A stretch of 64,000 nt of DNA. Origin: Dipteris shenzhenensis (lineage: Eukaryota; Polypodiophyta; Polypodiopsida; Gleicheniales). Of this stretch, positions 11,961 through 24,607 are shown in pieces. The notes beneath the pieces were generated by a model. That model was not told where the DNA came from. It did not search any database and saw nothing but the letters and a program-made list of their open reading frames with translations. Both the position numbers and the translations under genes were made by a program. The stretch lies in NCBI GenBank assembly GCA_047967505.1, contig CM106540.1, one strand, 5' to 3'. Positions within the stretch are counted from its first letter, which is position 1. The number at the start of each line of letters is the position of its first letter.

Positions 11961-12039
11961 TCTCCTCCATTATCTTTTAGTTCTTCCGTCTCAATAATAG
12001 CGAGAGAGAGAGAGAGAGACAGAGAGAGAGAGGGGGGGC

Positions 12040-12095
12040 GGGGGAGGGGGAGGGTTTAAATGACTAATGACACTATCTCTCAAAATGCACATCTC

Positions 12096-12130
<35 letters not shown>

Positions 12131-12600
12131 CCCATAGCTAGAGGTGTTAACACATGCACACACATAATCTCTCTCTCTCTCTCTCTAAAAATGGCATGTA
12201 CACTTCTATGGATGCTATAGATAGAGGCTAGAGGCACAAAAATACAAAACTTCAAATGCCACTATCTCCCAAAATGCGCGTAAGACTGGTGCGTAAGACT
12301 GTGTGTGTGCGTGTATGTGTGTGTGTGTGTATGTATGTGTTAACACCTCTAGGTATGGGTTTTTCTGTGTGTCTGTATTGAGATGTGCATCTCGACAGAT
12401 AGTGTCGAAAGTCATTTGCAATAGATAGAGGGTAGAGGTACAAAAGTGCATGCTTTTCTACCCAAGTAAGAGAAACATATGTGGAAGAAGGGGGGGGGGG
12501 AGAATCTCTCTCTCTCTCTCACAAACACACACACATAATCTCTCTCTCTCTCTCTCTCTCCCCCCCCTCTCTCTCTCTCTCAAAAAAGAAAAAAGAAAAA
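12040..12600. repeat. Mixed GA, CA, GT and CT simple sequence
   Basis: Short runs of each dinucleotide alternate. A phrase reading AAAATGC-ACATCTCAA near 12080 recurs in altered and partly inverted form at 12270-12400, suggesting a local inverted duplication. No gene seen. Confidence 0.7.
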
Positions 12601-12639
12601 AGAATACAATGCTTAAAAAACCTCTTGACGTATGACTTA

Positions 12640-13138
<499 letters not shown>

Positions 13139-13300
13139 CCTCCCTCCCCTCGTCGTCGTTTTGCTCTCCCTCCCCTCGTCGTCGTTTTGCTCTCCCTCCC
13201 CTCATCGTCGTTTTGCTCTCCCTCCCCTCGCGACACGTGGCGAAACGTCGTCGTTTTGCTCTCCCTCCCCTCGTGACACGTGGCGGTCCTCCTCCCTCCT
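13139..13300 (+). repeat. 26-bp minisatellite with G-box variants
   Basis: Three copies of a 26-base unit (CTCGTCGTCGTTTTGCTCTC in its core) start near 13149, 13175 and 13201. Two longer copies then contain an extra GACACGTGGCG insertion. Confidence 0.85.
13234..13282 (+). promoter_or_regulatory. Two G-box (CACGTG) sites upstream of the NPH3-family gene
   Basis: CACGTG hexamers at 13234-13239 and 13277-13282 both occur as GACACGTGGCG, the extended G-box/ABRE form bound by plant bZIP and bHLH (PIF-type) factors. They lie ~400 bases upstream of the candidate TATA box. Function is inferred from the motif only. Confidence 0.45.
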
Positions 13301-13487
13301 TAAGAGATAGAATAGATGGGTTTTTCTTGTGGAACTTTTTAGCTTGTAAGAGGCAAAAAATACAAAAAAAAGTTAAAGTGTGTTAAGTGTGGTATGCATG
13401 CATTTATGTACAACACACACACACACACACACTCATTTTGGTGAAATCCTTTTGTCATCATATTCCAAGAAACAATCTTAAAAGAAA

Positions 13488-13520
<33 letters not shown>

Positions 13521-13681
13521 TGTGTAAAATTGATCACAAAAAAAAAAAGTGTGTGTAAAATTGAAGTGTGGTAAAAAAAGGGAGGGAAGTGAGGGAATTG
13601 AAGGAGGCGATGGATGGTACAAATGAGGGAGATGGGGGAAGGTGGGGGAGGTGGGGCCAAGGAAGCAAATGGTGAATGTGA

Positions 13682-13689
13682 TATATAAA
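13682..13689 (+). promoter_or_regulatory. Candidate TATA box of the NPH3-family gene
   Basis: TATATAAA, followed about 150-400 bases downstream by long pyrimidine-rich stretches typical of plant 5' leaders. No better TATA element lies between here and the start codon at 14453. Confidence 0.45.
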
Positions 13690-13714
13690 TGCAGAGACAA
13701 AACACAGAGGGTGA

Positions 13715-14452
13715 TAGAAGAGAAGAGGAGCAGTTGCTACCGACAAGAGGAGCAAGAGCAACAACAACAACAACAAGAATAAGGCCCTCTCTTCTTGAAT
13801 GACCCAACAGTGAGAGTGAGTGTGTGTGTGAGAGAGAGAGAGAGAGACCTCATCCTCATCCTTTCTCCCACAATCCAGCTCCCCCTTCATTGCTTTCCTT
13901 CCTTTCCTGCTTCACTCCTCTCCAGCCTCTTCTTCTTCCCCTTCCTTTCTTCCCTTCTTTGCTCCTCTTTTGCCATCTCTCTCTCTCTTTTCAACCATTG
14001 TTTTCTCCTTTACCGCCTCCTCCTTTTTGCCCTCCCATGCTCGTTTTACAGTCACTTCGCCCCGCTACAGCATTGGCATCCACACTTTTAACGCTTTCTT
14101 CCAGTTGTCAACCCCCCTGATTCTCCCTCCACCGCCCTCTCATTCGTCTCCTCCTGCACACCAGGACGAATCACTCCAGCTCTGCCTTTTAAATGTGAAG
14201 CCCGAATTGAACAAGCTACTGGGATGGTTTCCCCTTAGAGCTTAGACATCTTCTTTGCAAGCTATGGATTCTGATTCGAGGGTCTCTCAACTGCCCGAGA
14301 GAGCCCGAGAGCTCTCCTGCCGTTTGCAGGTGTGACCTCTTTTTGAAGAGTCTCGCATCCACAATTTTGCTGTCCATTGAGGCCAAGTGGAAGAGTGCAT
14401 TCCATCCTTGAAAACTTGCTCTGACCTGCCATGCTCTTTTACAGCGTTGGAG
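13715..14452 (+). other. Probable 5' leader of the NPH3-family gene, with an intron and uORF
   Basis: Pyrimidine-rich sequence leads to a candidate intron at 14330-14444 (donor CAG|GTGTGA, acceptor TTTTACAG). A short upstream frame starts at ATG 14264. If the intron is spliced, this uORF continues four codons into the next exon and its TGA overlaps the main start as ATGA at 14453. If it is not spliced, the uORF ends at 14335. Leader limits are inferred. Confidence 0.4.
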
Positions 14453-15295
14453 ATGAATGCAACGGCAATCATGAAGTACATGAAACTGGGACTCAAGCCA
14501 GACATATTCCAAACAGACGGGAACGTTACGTGAGTATTGCTTGCAAAATGACCTCACACAGCCGTCTCGCCGTTGAGCGGCAGTCAGCGTGTTCTGTAAA
14601 GTTTATGTGCAGTGTACCGCTGATTTTATGAGGATAACTGAAGTCGCGACTTCTACCTCTTTCAAGGAAAGCTGAAATTTGATGTGCGCTCAATAGACTA
14701 ACTTGTAAATATCATTAAGCTTTCACTTTTAAAGTTTTCAGGCAGGTCGATGCGATTAGCGCACTAGGCTTCAACTTTTGAAACATTTCTCTCATTTATG
14801 TTGTTTGCAGGACTGTCGCTACAGAATTGTCCAGTGATATCGTTTTCGTCGTACAGGGGTCGAAATACCATATGCATAAGGTATGGGAAAACGCAACCGA
14901 ATGTCGTATAAAGTGAGTGTTTCCACAATGTCCATGCTCGTCCGTCTCTTTGTTTTAAGCAAGGGGTAGAAGCGCCTTTTCAATATGCTTTTTCCTGTGA
15001 AATACGCTCCACACATCTGACGCTTGATTAATATTAGCATTAATGTCGTATTTCGTTTATGCTGTTCGTCCTAGTTCTTCGCTTTTGTTTTTGGGTAATG
15101 GTTGGTTCTAGGGCGTGTGGAAGGATGGAAAGGGCAGGGTGAAAGATTCGAATGTTAGCGAAGTTGGTAAGAGGGAAACAATTCATCAATAATCTAGCAA
15201 TATTTCCATCGAATATCAGTTGGATTTGGAAAATGGAGCTGCCAATTTTTTTTACTCAACCAATATTACATACGTCATGGTGGGTGTGATCCTAG

Positions 15296-15332
<37 letters not shown>

Positions 15333-17780
15333 TATGTCAATCAATGTTCTGTCTTACTATTCATAGGCCGCCTGTTAAATGTCCTCATTGAAATGCATGA
15401 GTTGAAAGATATTTTGAACTCTTTTAAAAGAACGGTACTATACAAATAGTGTTCATTAAGGGAACGGCCCTAGCTAAATAGGATTGCTGCTTGTGCTTTT
15501 GGTAATATTTTAGGCTTGCAAATGGATTTTGTACTATACTGATAAACATTGTATGCTAACTCCAGTATCCTCTATTATCAAAGTGTGCCCGACTTCAAAG
15601 GTTAGTGATAAAAAACAATGAAACTGCGAAGGATGAGATACAAATTCCAGATATTCCAGGGGGTGCAGAGGCTTTTGAGCTTTGTGCCAAGTTTTGCTAT
15701 GGAATCATTATCACACTTAATGCCTTCAATGTCCTGGCAGTCCGGTGTGCAGCTGAGTACCTAGAGATGACTGAGTTGATGGAGAAGGGAAACCTTTGCT
15801 TCAAACTAGAGGTGTTTCTGAATTCAAGTGTTTTTCGGAGCTGGAAGGATTCAATCATCAGCCTGCAATCTACTAAGGCACTGCTCCCTTGGTCAGAGGA
15901 TTTAAAGATGGTCAGCAGATGCATCGATTCCATTGCTTCTAAAACTTCCGTGGATCCAACGAAGGTGGAGTGGTCTTTTACTCATACCAGAACCCCTCCA
16001 TCTAGTAAGCAGCTGGTCTCTCAAGGCTCAAGTCCTCCATGGAATGGCATCCAAAGTGACCGAAATCAGATGGTTCCTAAAGACTGGTGGGTGGAAGACA
16101 TATGCGAGCTAGATATCGATCTATATTGGAGAGTAATGTTGGCCATCAAGTCAAAAGGAAGAATGAGTCCTGAGCTGATTGGGGAAGCACTGAGAGTCTA
16201 TGCATATAGATGGTTACCTGGGGTTTCCAAGGATCAGAATCTGGTAGAAACAGTACGGGGTGGCAGTGGGGGGTTTGGTGATGATTATGTGGAGACGGCA
16301 GCAAAGCACAGACTTCTCTTGGAGACGATTGTCAGCCTTTTACCTTCTGAGAAGGCATCCTCCTGTGGGTTTTTATTGAAACTACTCAAAGCAGCTACTA
16401 TATTGGGTGCCGCACCGTCTTCTAAAATGGAGCTTGCAAGAAGAATAGGCTTGCAGTTGGAGGAGGCATCACTTAACGATCTCTTGATTCCATCTCTTTC
16501 ATATGCTAGTGATTCTCTGTATGACGTTGATTTGGTCCAATGCATCTTGGAGCATTTCATGATGCAGGATCAGAGTCCTCCCCTGAGTCCCAACAGGACG
16601 CCGGAGCCTTATGAAAGGCGCAAATCTCGTTCTGCTGAGCATTTAGACTTTGTCGAAAGTCGAAGATCTACTTCTGCAACTCATAGCTCCAAGCTCAGGG
16701 TTGCAAAGCTTATTGATGGTTATCTTGCTGAGATTGCTCGTGACACAAATTTGAGTTTGTCAAAGTTCATTGCACTTGCTGAGTTAATCCCTGATTTTGC
16801 ACGGCCTGTTCATGATAGCCTCTACAGAGCCATTGATGTTTATCTTAAGGTAAGGCGAGGATGTTGTAATAGACTCATAAATGTACTTACTTAAGATTGC
16901 AGTGGGAATTGGTAGATGTGAAAAAATAAAAGTGGAGAGAGGTGTTCTGTAGCCATGGAATAAAGCTTGGTTTGACAGTTTGACATTTTCTCGAGTGTCT
17001 AGTGCATTGAATGTACGAGGGGAAGGGAGTGGAGGGAGGGCTTTTGTGCAAAATATATTGGGACATCTGAATCTGAATTGCATGCATTGGGTTTGCTTGG
17101 TTCCCAGCCTTTAGGACAGTACTTGAACCTCTCTGTGTGTTTGCAGGGCTCTGTTATGATCTTTTTGTTGAGATTTTGCAAGTGAGAGGACTAAGAGAAA
17201 TATTTATATTTGGCAGGAGCATCCAGGGCTTACAAAGAATGAAAGGAAGAAAATCTGCAGACTTATGGACTGCAAAAAACTATCCATGGATGCATGCATG
17301 CATGCAGCACAGAATGAACGCCTGCCACTACGTGTAGTTGTTCAAGTTTTGTTCTTTGAGCAGGTAAGGACGGCCATGACTGGGGGCTTCCTTGCAAATG
17401 ATCTACCAAGCAACTTAAAGGCGCTTTTGCCCCGAGAAGCAAGCCGGAATGAGAGGTGTAGGTCAGTCATCCCAGAAGATGATTGGGAAGCAGTACAACA
17501 AGATTTTACCGCACTGAAGGGTGACTTGGATAACATGAAGAAAAGGATTGCAGAAGCAGAGAGAGAGAGAATCTCAATGCAGCGGCAAGTGGTGAAGCAT
17601 TCAAAATCGAGACATCTGTTCTCCCATCCAAGGAAGATGCTTAGCAAGTTATGGTTGACAGTAAACCGATCTGTGAGCAGAACTGGTGGGTCAACTGGGA
17701 GTCCTGGGAGCCCAATTGGAACCATGCAATCAGGTGAAAAGCAAACCACGCCACGAAGAAGGCGTCATTCTGTTTCATGA
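14453..17780 (+). CDS. BTB/POZ-NPH3 domain protein, NPY-like (four exons)
   Basis: Exons 14453-14529, 14811-14880, 15566-16849 and 17217-17780, all with GT-AG introns and matching phases, give 664 residues, normal for the family. The start [17 protein letters not shown] matches the usual NPH3-family opening. A BTB fold spans ~25-100 ([13 protein letters not shown] to [13 protein letters not shown]). The NPH3 domain runs from ~222 ([14 protein letters not shown]) to ~515, including [20 protein letters not shown] and the [19 protein letters not shown] block. A coiled coil follows at ~573-605, then a basic tail ending RRRRHSVS. Family members are plasma-membrane-associated adaptors, some for CUL3 ubiquitin ligases, in phototropism (NPH3, RPT2) or auxin-dependent organ formation (NPY). 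The N-terminus and [11 protein letters not shown] block look closest to NPY; that placement is by eye. Confidence 0.93.
15300..15330 (+). repeat. (GA)n in intron 2 of the NPH3-family gene
   Basis: About 15 GA units within the 685-base second intron. Confidence 0.9.
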
Positions 17781-18060
17781 GTAGTAGATGCCTTTTCAGG
17801 TAAGTGGTTTTGGTGTACGTACAGCACTGCAGGGTTATTGCTATCATTTTACAAATACTCCTCTTCCCATCTTTGTATGGCATCGTAACGACTGCCATTG
17901 GTTCTATAATTGGAATTTGTGGCTCTGTAATTCAATTATTTATTTATTAAACGGTCTTGTTGCAGCTGGTCGTTCTAACAAAAGATATGAAGACATTGCA
18001 ATAAATGTAAAATGCCAGAAGAGCGTCTCGGAATGTGTCCTGCTATAAGCATGGAACACC
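17781..18060 (+). other. 3' UTR of the NPH3-family gene with probable intron and poly(A) signal
   Basis: A canonical intron fits 17800-17965 (donor TTTTCAG|GTAAGT, acceptor TTGTTGCAG). AATAAA lies at 18000-18005. An intron starting 20 bases past the stop is too close to trigger strong decay of the mRNA by the usual 50-base rule. Confidence 0.5.
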
Positions 18061-21000
18061 TGCTTTGTGGTTGTAATCAATATTGGAGCATGTAACTGCA
18101 ACAGGTAGTTTGACTATTTGTATATATGCTGGGAAGATAGTAGTAAGCTGGATCATAGTACCTGCAGCTTTTACTTCGTAAGGCATGTACTTGAGATGGA
18201 CTCCTCACCGTGGCTGCTCACCGTGGCTGGTTGATCTTGCAATACATGGATACAGAGGGAAGATAGCAGTACGCTAGAGCGGGGACCTGCACATTATTCT
18301 GGAGTTGGAAAATATACACCAGAGCTGGAAAAGGGCCTTCATAGAATATGTGGCTGTGGTGTGAAACAGACCACTGTCTTTTGTATTAGAGCATGTACAG
18401 GGGCTGTTGGTGCTACAGTCTGCTGAAAAGCTTATCAGCATTCTGCAACAAATGTACAAATGCTGGAAAGGCGGCATTAAGCTAGGTCTCCAGCAACATA
18501 CGTCCTGTTGTAAAGCTGCTTCTAAAATGGGCTTTGTGCATCTATGGATTATCAAAGTCAATTGTACGATATAATTTGATAAGCATCAATGGGAACTGTT
18601 AAAGCTATTTTCATCACATAAATCTCAAGACAACGAGAGCATTTGGGTCTAATTTATTGATGGAGTGTTGTTAGGATGACTCGAAATTTCCTGTTTTTTC
18701 AATACAAGCATTGAGAACATGTTAGTGTAAATATGACAACGTATGCTCCATAGTCAATGTATGAGAAATCAAATTTACGGATGGAACGGAGTTCAAGTAA
18801 GTAATCGAGAAGATGAGGATTTTAACATCATTATACCACTACCTACTATGCTTCCTATACACGGATTGCACAGTGTTAGATAAACAAGAGATAATGAATG
18901 AGCAGGCGTAGCATTTAGTGGTGTTAGCTACTCACTCTCTCCAACGCTTTTGGAATTAAAAGTCAGGAGTTCGAAGGGAGCGATACATGCGGTCGCTAGA
19001 AAAGTAATAATCAAGGCAATAGAGGTTCTAAGCTCCCTAAGAGCTCTGCAAGAAGTGAAGAGAGAACGTGTGACCGTGTCGTGAGCTAACAGGCCCGTGA
19101 GCTCACGAGCCTCGAGAAGAGAATGCAATCTGGGCTTGCAAATGTTACAAAATTTTAGGGAATTTCCAAAATGAACCCTCTCCCAGTATTGACAAGGCTG
19201 GGCCACGTTGGCGTTAGCAGATACGCATTATTCTTTCATGGGTTCATAGACCCTCTTTTTCCCCTCCATGACACGTAACTTGAAGAGCATCAAGTCTCTC
19301 TTAACAATGCATGTGTATCATCACTTGATCAATCGGTTTATGGTTGTTTAGCATTATTGCCTGATTTATTTTAGGTTACTAAGCACATCATTAGCTTTGT
19401 TATTCCTCTTACAATATCCTTTGGTCCATGCAGTTTTCACAGCTACTGAAGGGTTAAATGCCTAGATATCCTACTTCAAAACCTCACATGGGTTATGCTG
19501 ATATTTTTGCAAATCATTACTACATTATGCCAACACTTGATGCTAGTTTTTGCACACATGAATGGCCTTTAATCTAGATACCTATAATGTAGTTTTTAAA
19601 TCATATTTCATGCTGTTGTCTGACAACAATGATCTGTCGACTTTTTGTTAACATTTATTTTTTATATGCAATATAAATCCATCATGTTCAAGTCTAGTCC
19701 TTGCTAGATATGAAAGATTGTCCTTTCCTTGTTGACTTGTTTGTTAAAGTCATTTCTAGTTGGCACATCTTACTAAGCTACACTATGGTGCGATGACTTT
19801 AATCCTACATGGTGTAATGATTGTCTTGTTTGTGCTTGTCATTGATGATGGCTTTGTAGAGGTTTGTCAAATCTATTTGTAGATAGCTTCGTTGGTGCCA
19901 TGGCTTGAAGCTTCTATCAATGGCTTTGTGGACTTTGCATTGTGCTCCAAATTTGTTTCTTGTTTAATGTTCTACAACTCGTTTGCTTGTAATGTTTGAA
20001 GCTTGCTTGCAAATTCTACTTTGGGTTTGTTTACCAGGTGAACTTTTGTTCTTTATTTTAGGCCACTTGCAAGTGTTTGTTGTTCCATCTGCCCAAACCA
20101 AATTGTTTATGAATCATTGTGGCTATTTGGTTGCTTGTAGGATTGGTTCATTGAAGTTCTTTGATTGACATACGCTACTATGTAGCACTCGGTGCCAACA
20201 TCAAAGGAACCACAACGGAAGCCTCCTCTTAGTCTTCGGACATTCCTTCAATCTTAATCTTCCTTAGCACATATTAGCTCGTCATTGTCATCTACACCAT
20301 AATGCCACATGGCAGATAGGGTTTGGGTGGGTTCCATGCCATTAGTAGCCATGTTGGACACCAAATCATCATATTGCCACATCAACAACCATGCAAGCTA
20401 CCATGTCTTAGCCACACAAGCAACCACAACATCATCTATATGTTCAATTCCACATCATTTGCACAGTCAACATCTACTGTATCATCATTTTTGTCAAGCT
20501 ACCATGCTAGTAGCTAGCTCAACTGTGCAATGTTAATAGCTAGCTCAATTCTGCCATGTCAACATCTACCATATCATCATGCACAATCAATAGTGCCACA
20601 CCATTAGTGACACACGGCATATCACCACATCATCATCTACCACCTAAGCACAATGGTACATAGGCATACTTTTGCATGAAGCATATGCACACATAGTGCC
20701 ATATCATTTGATGCCACATCATCATTTTTTACCACTACTTGGAAAAAGTTTGGTGAATTTTCAAATTGCCATATGTTTGTATCATGAGGAATGTCGCAGT
20801 CTTGTAAAATGCTAAAATTCTTAACAACTCATGCACTACAAAGTGGTTACATCATATCTAATTTTTGGTATTCACATAGTTTAGAGTCATTAAGAATCTT
20901 CATTAGAACCACTTCTTGATCCTTTGTAGCCCCTTTAACCTAGCATATAAGATGAATGATAAAATATTCTGTTACATTTGTCGTATCGATGTGTAGTCTA

Positions 21001-21100
21001 GTTGTAGACTAGCACAGCCTTGTGGGAGATTCAACTCCACTAATCTAAGTGAGCCATTGCTTAAAACACTTGATTAGATCACATTGGCATTTTCCCCCGT
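18061..21100. other. No gene seen
   Basis: AT-rich intergenic DNA. From about 20240 to 20720 it is rich in degenerate CAT/CCACAT repeats that mimic short frames. No transposon terminus or protein match recognised. Confidence 0.5.
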
Positions 21101-21216
21101 AGGATCTATTAGTGTTCGCATTCATACATGACATAGCTCCTCAGTACTATGCCATTTGTCCCCTAGGATCTATTAGTGTTCACATTCATACGTATGACAT
21201 AGCTCCTCAGTACTTT
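21101..21216. repeat. Two tandem copies of a 64-bp unit
   Basis: AGGATCTATTAGTGTTC at 21101 and again at 21165, each followed by CATTCATAC, ATGACATAGCTCCTCAGTACT. The copies differ by a few bases. Confidence 0.85.
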
Positions 21217-22760
21217 GGTAGTGGTGCAACCCATCACATTAATGATACACTTGGTAGAGTGATCTTCCCTTAGGTTCAAGATAGTTGCACACTTTTTGCA
21301 CTAGACATCCCACCCTTGTAAAGTCACATTGTTGACTATTTTAGCATTGGTTTCTACACATATACATCCATGCAAGTTGGATCATGGTTTGCAAATGACT
21401 ATTTCTTGAGAGGGAGTGTTACAGATTGAGCACAGTTGCACATAATCCTAATAGAGGTAGATCAGAGAATAAGCCCCCTAGTGGTAGCTCATAGTATTCT
21501 CATGGGTAGACACTCACACAGGTAAACCTCTAGCATAGAGAGCTAGATAGTCTCCATCATGGAGCTATTCATAGTCAGATCATAGTAATGATTTTCTAGT
21601 CATGACTCTAGATGAAATCTGTGAGTGGAAAGAACAATTATGGCAAGAAGTTCATACTAAAGGTTATAGGTTGGTCAATAAATGATAGACATGTAGATCA
21701 TACGAAAGGTTAGAGGTGGGTCAACAATGACACACATGATTTTAGTGATGTCCAGCCACCATCACATTCTTGCATGGATCCACCTCCATTTATTGCCATA
21801 GATGATCCAAATATATAGTAGGAATTGAGTACTGAACAAGAAGATTTGTAGGTAACTTATTGGTATGAGGCTATCACATCGCTAGTAGCATGTGGAAATA
21901 CATGCCATAGTACATCTAACTCCTTAGGTGATTTCATTCTAACATTTATCACTGAATCTTTCACTTCTAACATGGATCTTATCATGCCCTTGACTCATTT
22001 TCCACCAATTATGATCAATAGGTCAATCATTAGGACATTTGAACATAGCTCACATATGCTCCAATGCATTAGTCTTGCATTTCTTTACCAAAATGAAAGT
22101 TATGTTAGGAGAAAATTCTTTAGAACGAGAGCATTTATGCATCAGTGTAGTACTACCCAATGTACTAGACAATACCAAGATTGGACATAGAGCAACATGG
22201 TGAAATTCAGTGTTCTAGCATGTGCTTATGGTTGCCAGGGAAAAAAGTAGGGGCGGATTTTAGCCCAAGGGCTAAATTAGAGGCTTTCCCAAGTTGGTTG
22301 GGCTAATATTTAGAGCTTTAAATTTAATAAATTAGCCCAAAAATAAAGATGGGATAATGTTTAGAGCCTCAAATGTGATGAATTTTCCCTAAAAGTGGTA
22401 GTAGGGCTAATATTTATAACTCTATCATCTATAGAAAGAAATACTAAGTGCAGAGAGAGGAAAAACCCTACGATTTCAGACATTTCGCACATGATGTGTT
22501 GTGACGTACACTCTTTGCAGACCATGTCATACACTTTGCATTGTGACCTACACTTTCTGTAGAGACTTTGTCACGCACTTTGTGTTGTGATCTACACTCT
22601 ACATAGAGATCATGTTGTCACTTTCTATTATGACCTGCATTTTGTGTAGAGGCCCTTGGTATACACTTATGCTATCAATGACATTGTGTAGAGATGGAAA
22701 CTCAAGCGCATGTATCAATATCTCTGAATGAAGATTGATCTCCTTCCTATTCGTGGAATT
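21217..22760. other. No gene seen; probable LTR-derived sequence
   Basis: The phrase around 21490 (TCTCATGGGTAGACACTC) resembles 26130-26160, pointing to a diverged shared repeat. From 22480 there are several degenerate copies of a phrase like GTGACCTACACTTTGTGTAGAG, also found at 38520-38600. Confidence 0.4.
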
Positions 22761-22765
22761 TACAC

Positions 22766-22785
22766 CATCCTCAACACCCCCTCTT
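22766..22785 (-). mobile_element. Polypurine tract and LTR start of a decayed copia-type element
   Basis: On the minus strand AAGAGGGGG (22785-22777) is followed by TGTTGAGGATGGTGTAAA (from 22776), the standard copia polypurine tract-LTR junction. The same LTR start without a tract occurs at 26356 on the same strand, so these may be the two LTRs of one element ~3.6 kb apart. The stretch between shows no polyprotein. Confidence 0.45.
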
Positions 22786-22789
22786 AAAT

Positions 22790-24425
22790 TACACTGGGTA
22801 GTAGAGGGTGCATGTACAAGACCTTTTTTGTGGATTTCATTTGGTCCATATGATAGCATCCAAAACTGAAGAGAAATCAAAGTAGTATGTGCGTATGTGA
22901 GCATAGTGACTATGTAGCAAAAGCATGTACAGTGAGTACAACTTATGATCCTGTACATAAAGTGGATTTCCCCCTCTTAAGTTGTGGGTCATCCTTCGTC
23001 TTTGGTAATAAAACCTAGAAGGTAGGCTGAAAGGAAGAGGAAGGAAATGTGCATAACATAAAGTCCATCTGGATCAAAGAATGGCCTAGAAGCCTGGAAT
23101 ACAACTGAAAAAACATAAGATATCCCTGAGGCATATCCAGTGAATGCTGATGTCAAGACTCATCTGAAGTCCTAGATCCATGCATCAAGTAAGGACTGCA
23201 TACTATAGCCATAAGTGCATGCTTAAACACTGGTCTCCCCTTGATGATGTCCATTGCAATGGGGCAGGACCGCACTGATGCATAAACGTCCTCAAATTGA
23301 GGAATGACTTGCTGATAGAAGGTGATGATAATTGGATCAAAGGGCGGTGCAATGCGACATGACTGAGACGATGCTAGAATGTCATGAAGACTGTTTTGCT
23401 TGTGGAAACTATCCAAGATATACTCTGTGTCAGAGGTGAAAGCATCGATGATGGATGCCTGAAATCGAGAAGGAGAGCTCTGCCAAGTGTCACACTATGT
23501 GAAGAACTGATGAATGCCAAGAGTATTGAGCTGGTGTCAGATGTGTGAATGTGTACACCGAGGATAGATCTAATGGGACTTACGCTAATGGGAACTAATC
23601 GGGTAATGTGGCAATGGCTGGCTTGGATTGGTGGAGTTGCATCTCCTCTATGGTGGTGCTAGTCTATAGCTAGACTACACATTGAAGCATCAAACCCAGC
23701 AAAATGAGTTTAAGTTTGTTCATTTCATGTACTAGATGCGCTGCACTGGATCAGGAGGTGGTTCCGATAAACATGATTCAATGATGGTGAGACCTATGGA
23801 AATGTTAGATGGAAAATATAAGGTGTTCAGTGCGTAGAGAACGATTTGGCAATCATTTTTTCTTTTTGGATCACCATGAAATTCCTCCTGGATCAAAAGT
23901 TATGGCTCCCGAATGGATGGCCAAATTTTGATCCCAAGAGGGTGATCAAAATGATGAGGTGGATGGAGGGTGATGTGGCATGAGAAGTCACATGTAGTGT
24001 GCCTGTGTGGAGGATTGTGCCTAGAGAGCATTGTGCCTAGGTGGTAGTTGGATACATGGAAGCTCGCAAGTGTGACTATGAAGGGGTAAGTGTGCCTAGT
24101 TGGCACTTTGCCACATGGTAGTGCTGATTGGGTAGCTGACTAGGCAATTGAACTGGCAAACTGATGATGTGGTAGTACTGATTGTGCAGGGTGATGTGGC
24201 ACGTGGGTTCAATGCCTGATGAGGTGGTAATGTGCTGACATGGCACTGGGTGATGATATGCAAGGGCTTGTGGAATGCTTATGTGGCAGCAAGAATAGTG
24301 CCGATGTGGCATTGTGACCCGGTTGATTGATGACGTTGTGGCAGATAAGGCCTCCACATGGCCAATACTTGATCACTCACCCAACCTATGGTGTGGTTCA
24401 CCTAACCTTGGCTCGGATTTATTTG
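22790..24425. other. No gene seen
   Basis: Intergenic, with a region at 23940-24330 rich in degenerate TGGCA and GATG repeats. No domain found in any frame. Confidence 0.45.
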
Positions 24426-24476
24426 CCACGTGGTACACGTGGTAGAGGGTGACCATACCCTCCTCTATGGTCACCC
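24426..24476. promoter_or_regulatory. Paired G-box palindrome and perfect hairpin
   Basis: CCACGTG (24426-24432) and CACGTGG (24436-24442) form a perfect palindrome around GTA. Four bases on, GGGTGACCATA (24447-24457) pairs perfectly with TATGGTCACCC (24466-24476) across an 8-base loop. Confidence 0.55.
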
Positions 24477-24607
24477 TTGGAGATAAGGTTCACTGTAACC
24501 TTCATGATGCTGATAGAGTCTTATAGATTCTGTCTCCATCCTCGAAAAATCTATCGAGTGTGGACATTGCTTGAGGTGTTTCCCGAGAGCCATTGTTGTT
24601 GGAGCAT

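Larger units (their letters stand above)
8268..12010. repeat. Microsatellite cluster: (CT)n and (CA)n tracts
   Basis: Long CT runs at about 8270-8304, 8852-8891, 9478-9532, 9871-9906, 10515-10551, 10791-10813, 10963-10999, 11519-11590, 11685-11712, 11784-11822 and 11937-11957. CA runs occur at about 8544-8562, 8651-8675, 9659-9694, 11140-11153 and 11350-11379. They are embedded in repeated unique sequence, so the cluster grew by duplication as well as slippage. Long serine/leucine frames across the CT runs are artefacts. Confidence 0.95.
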
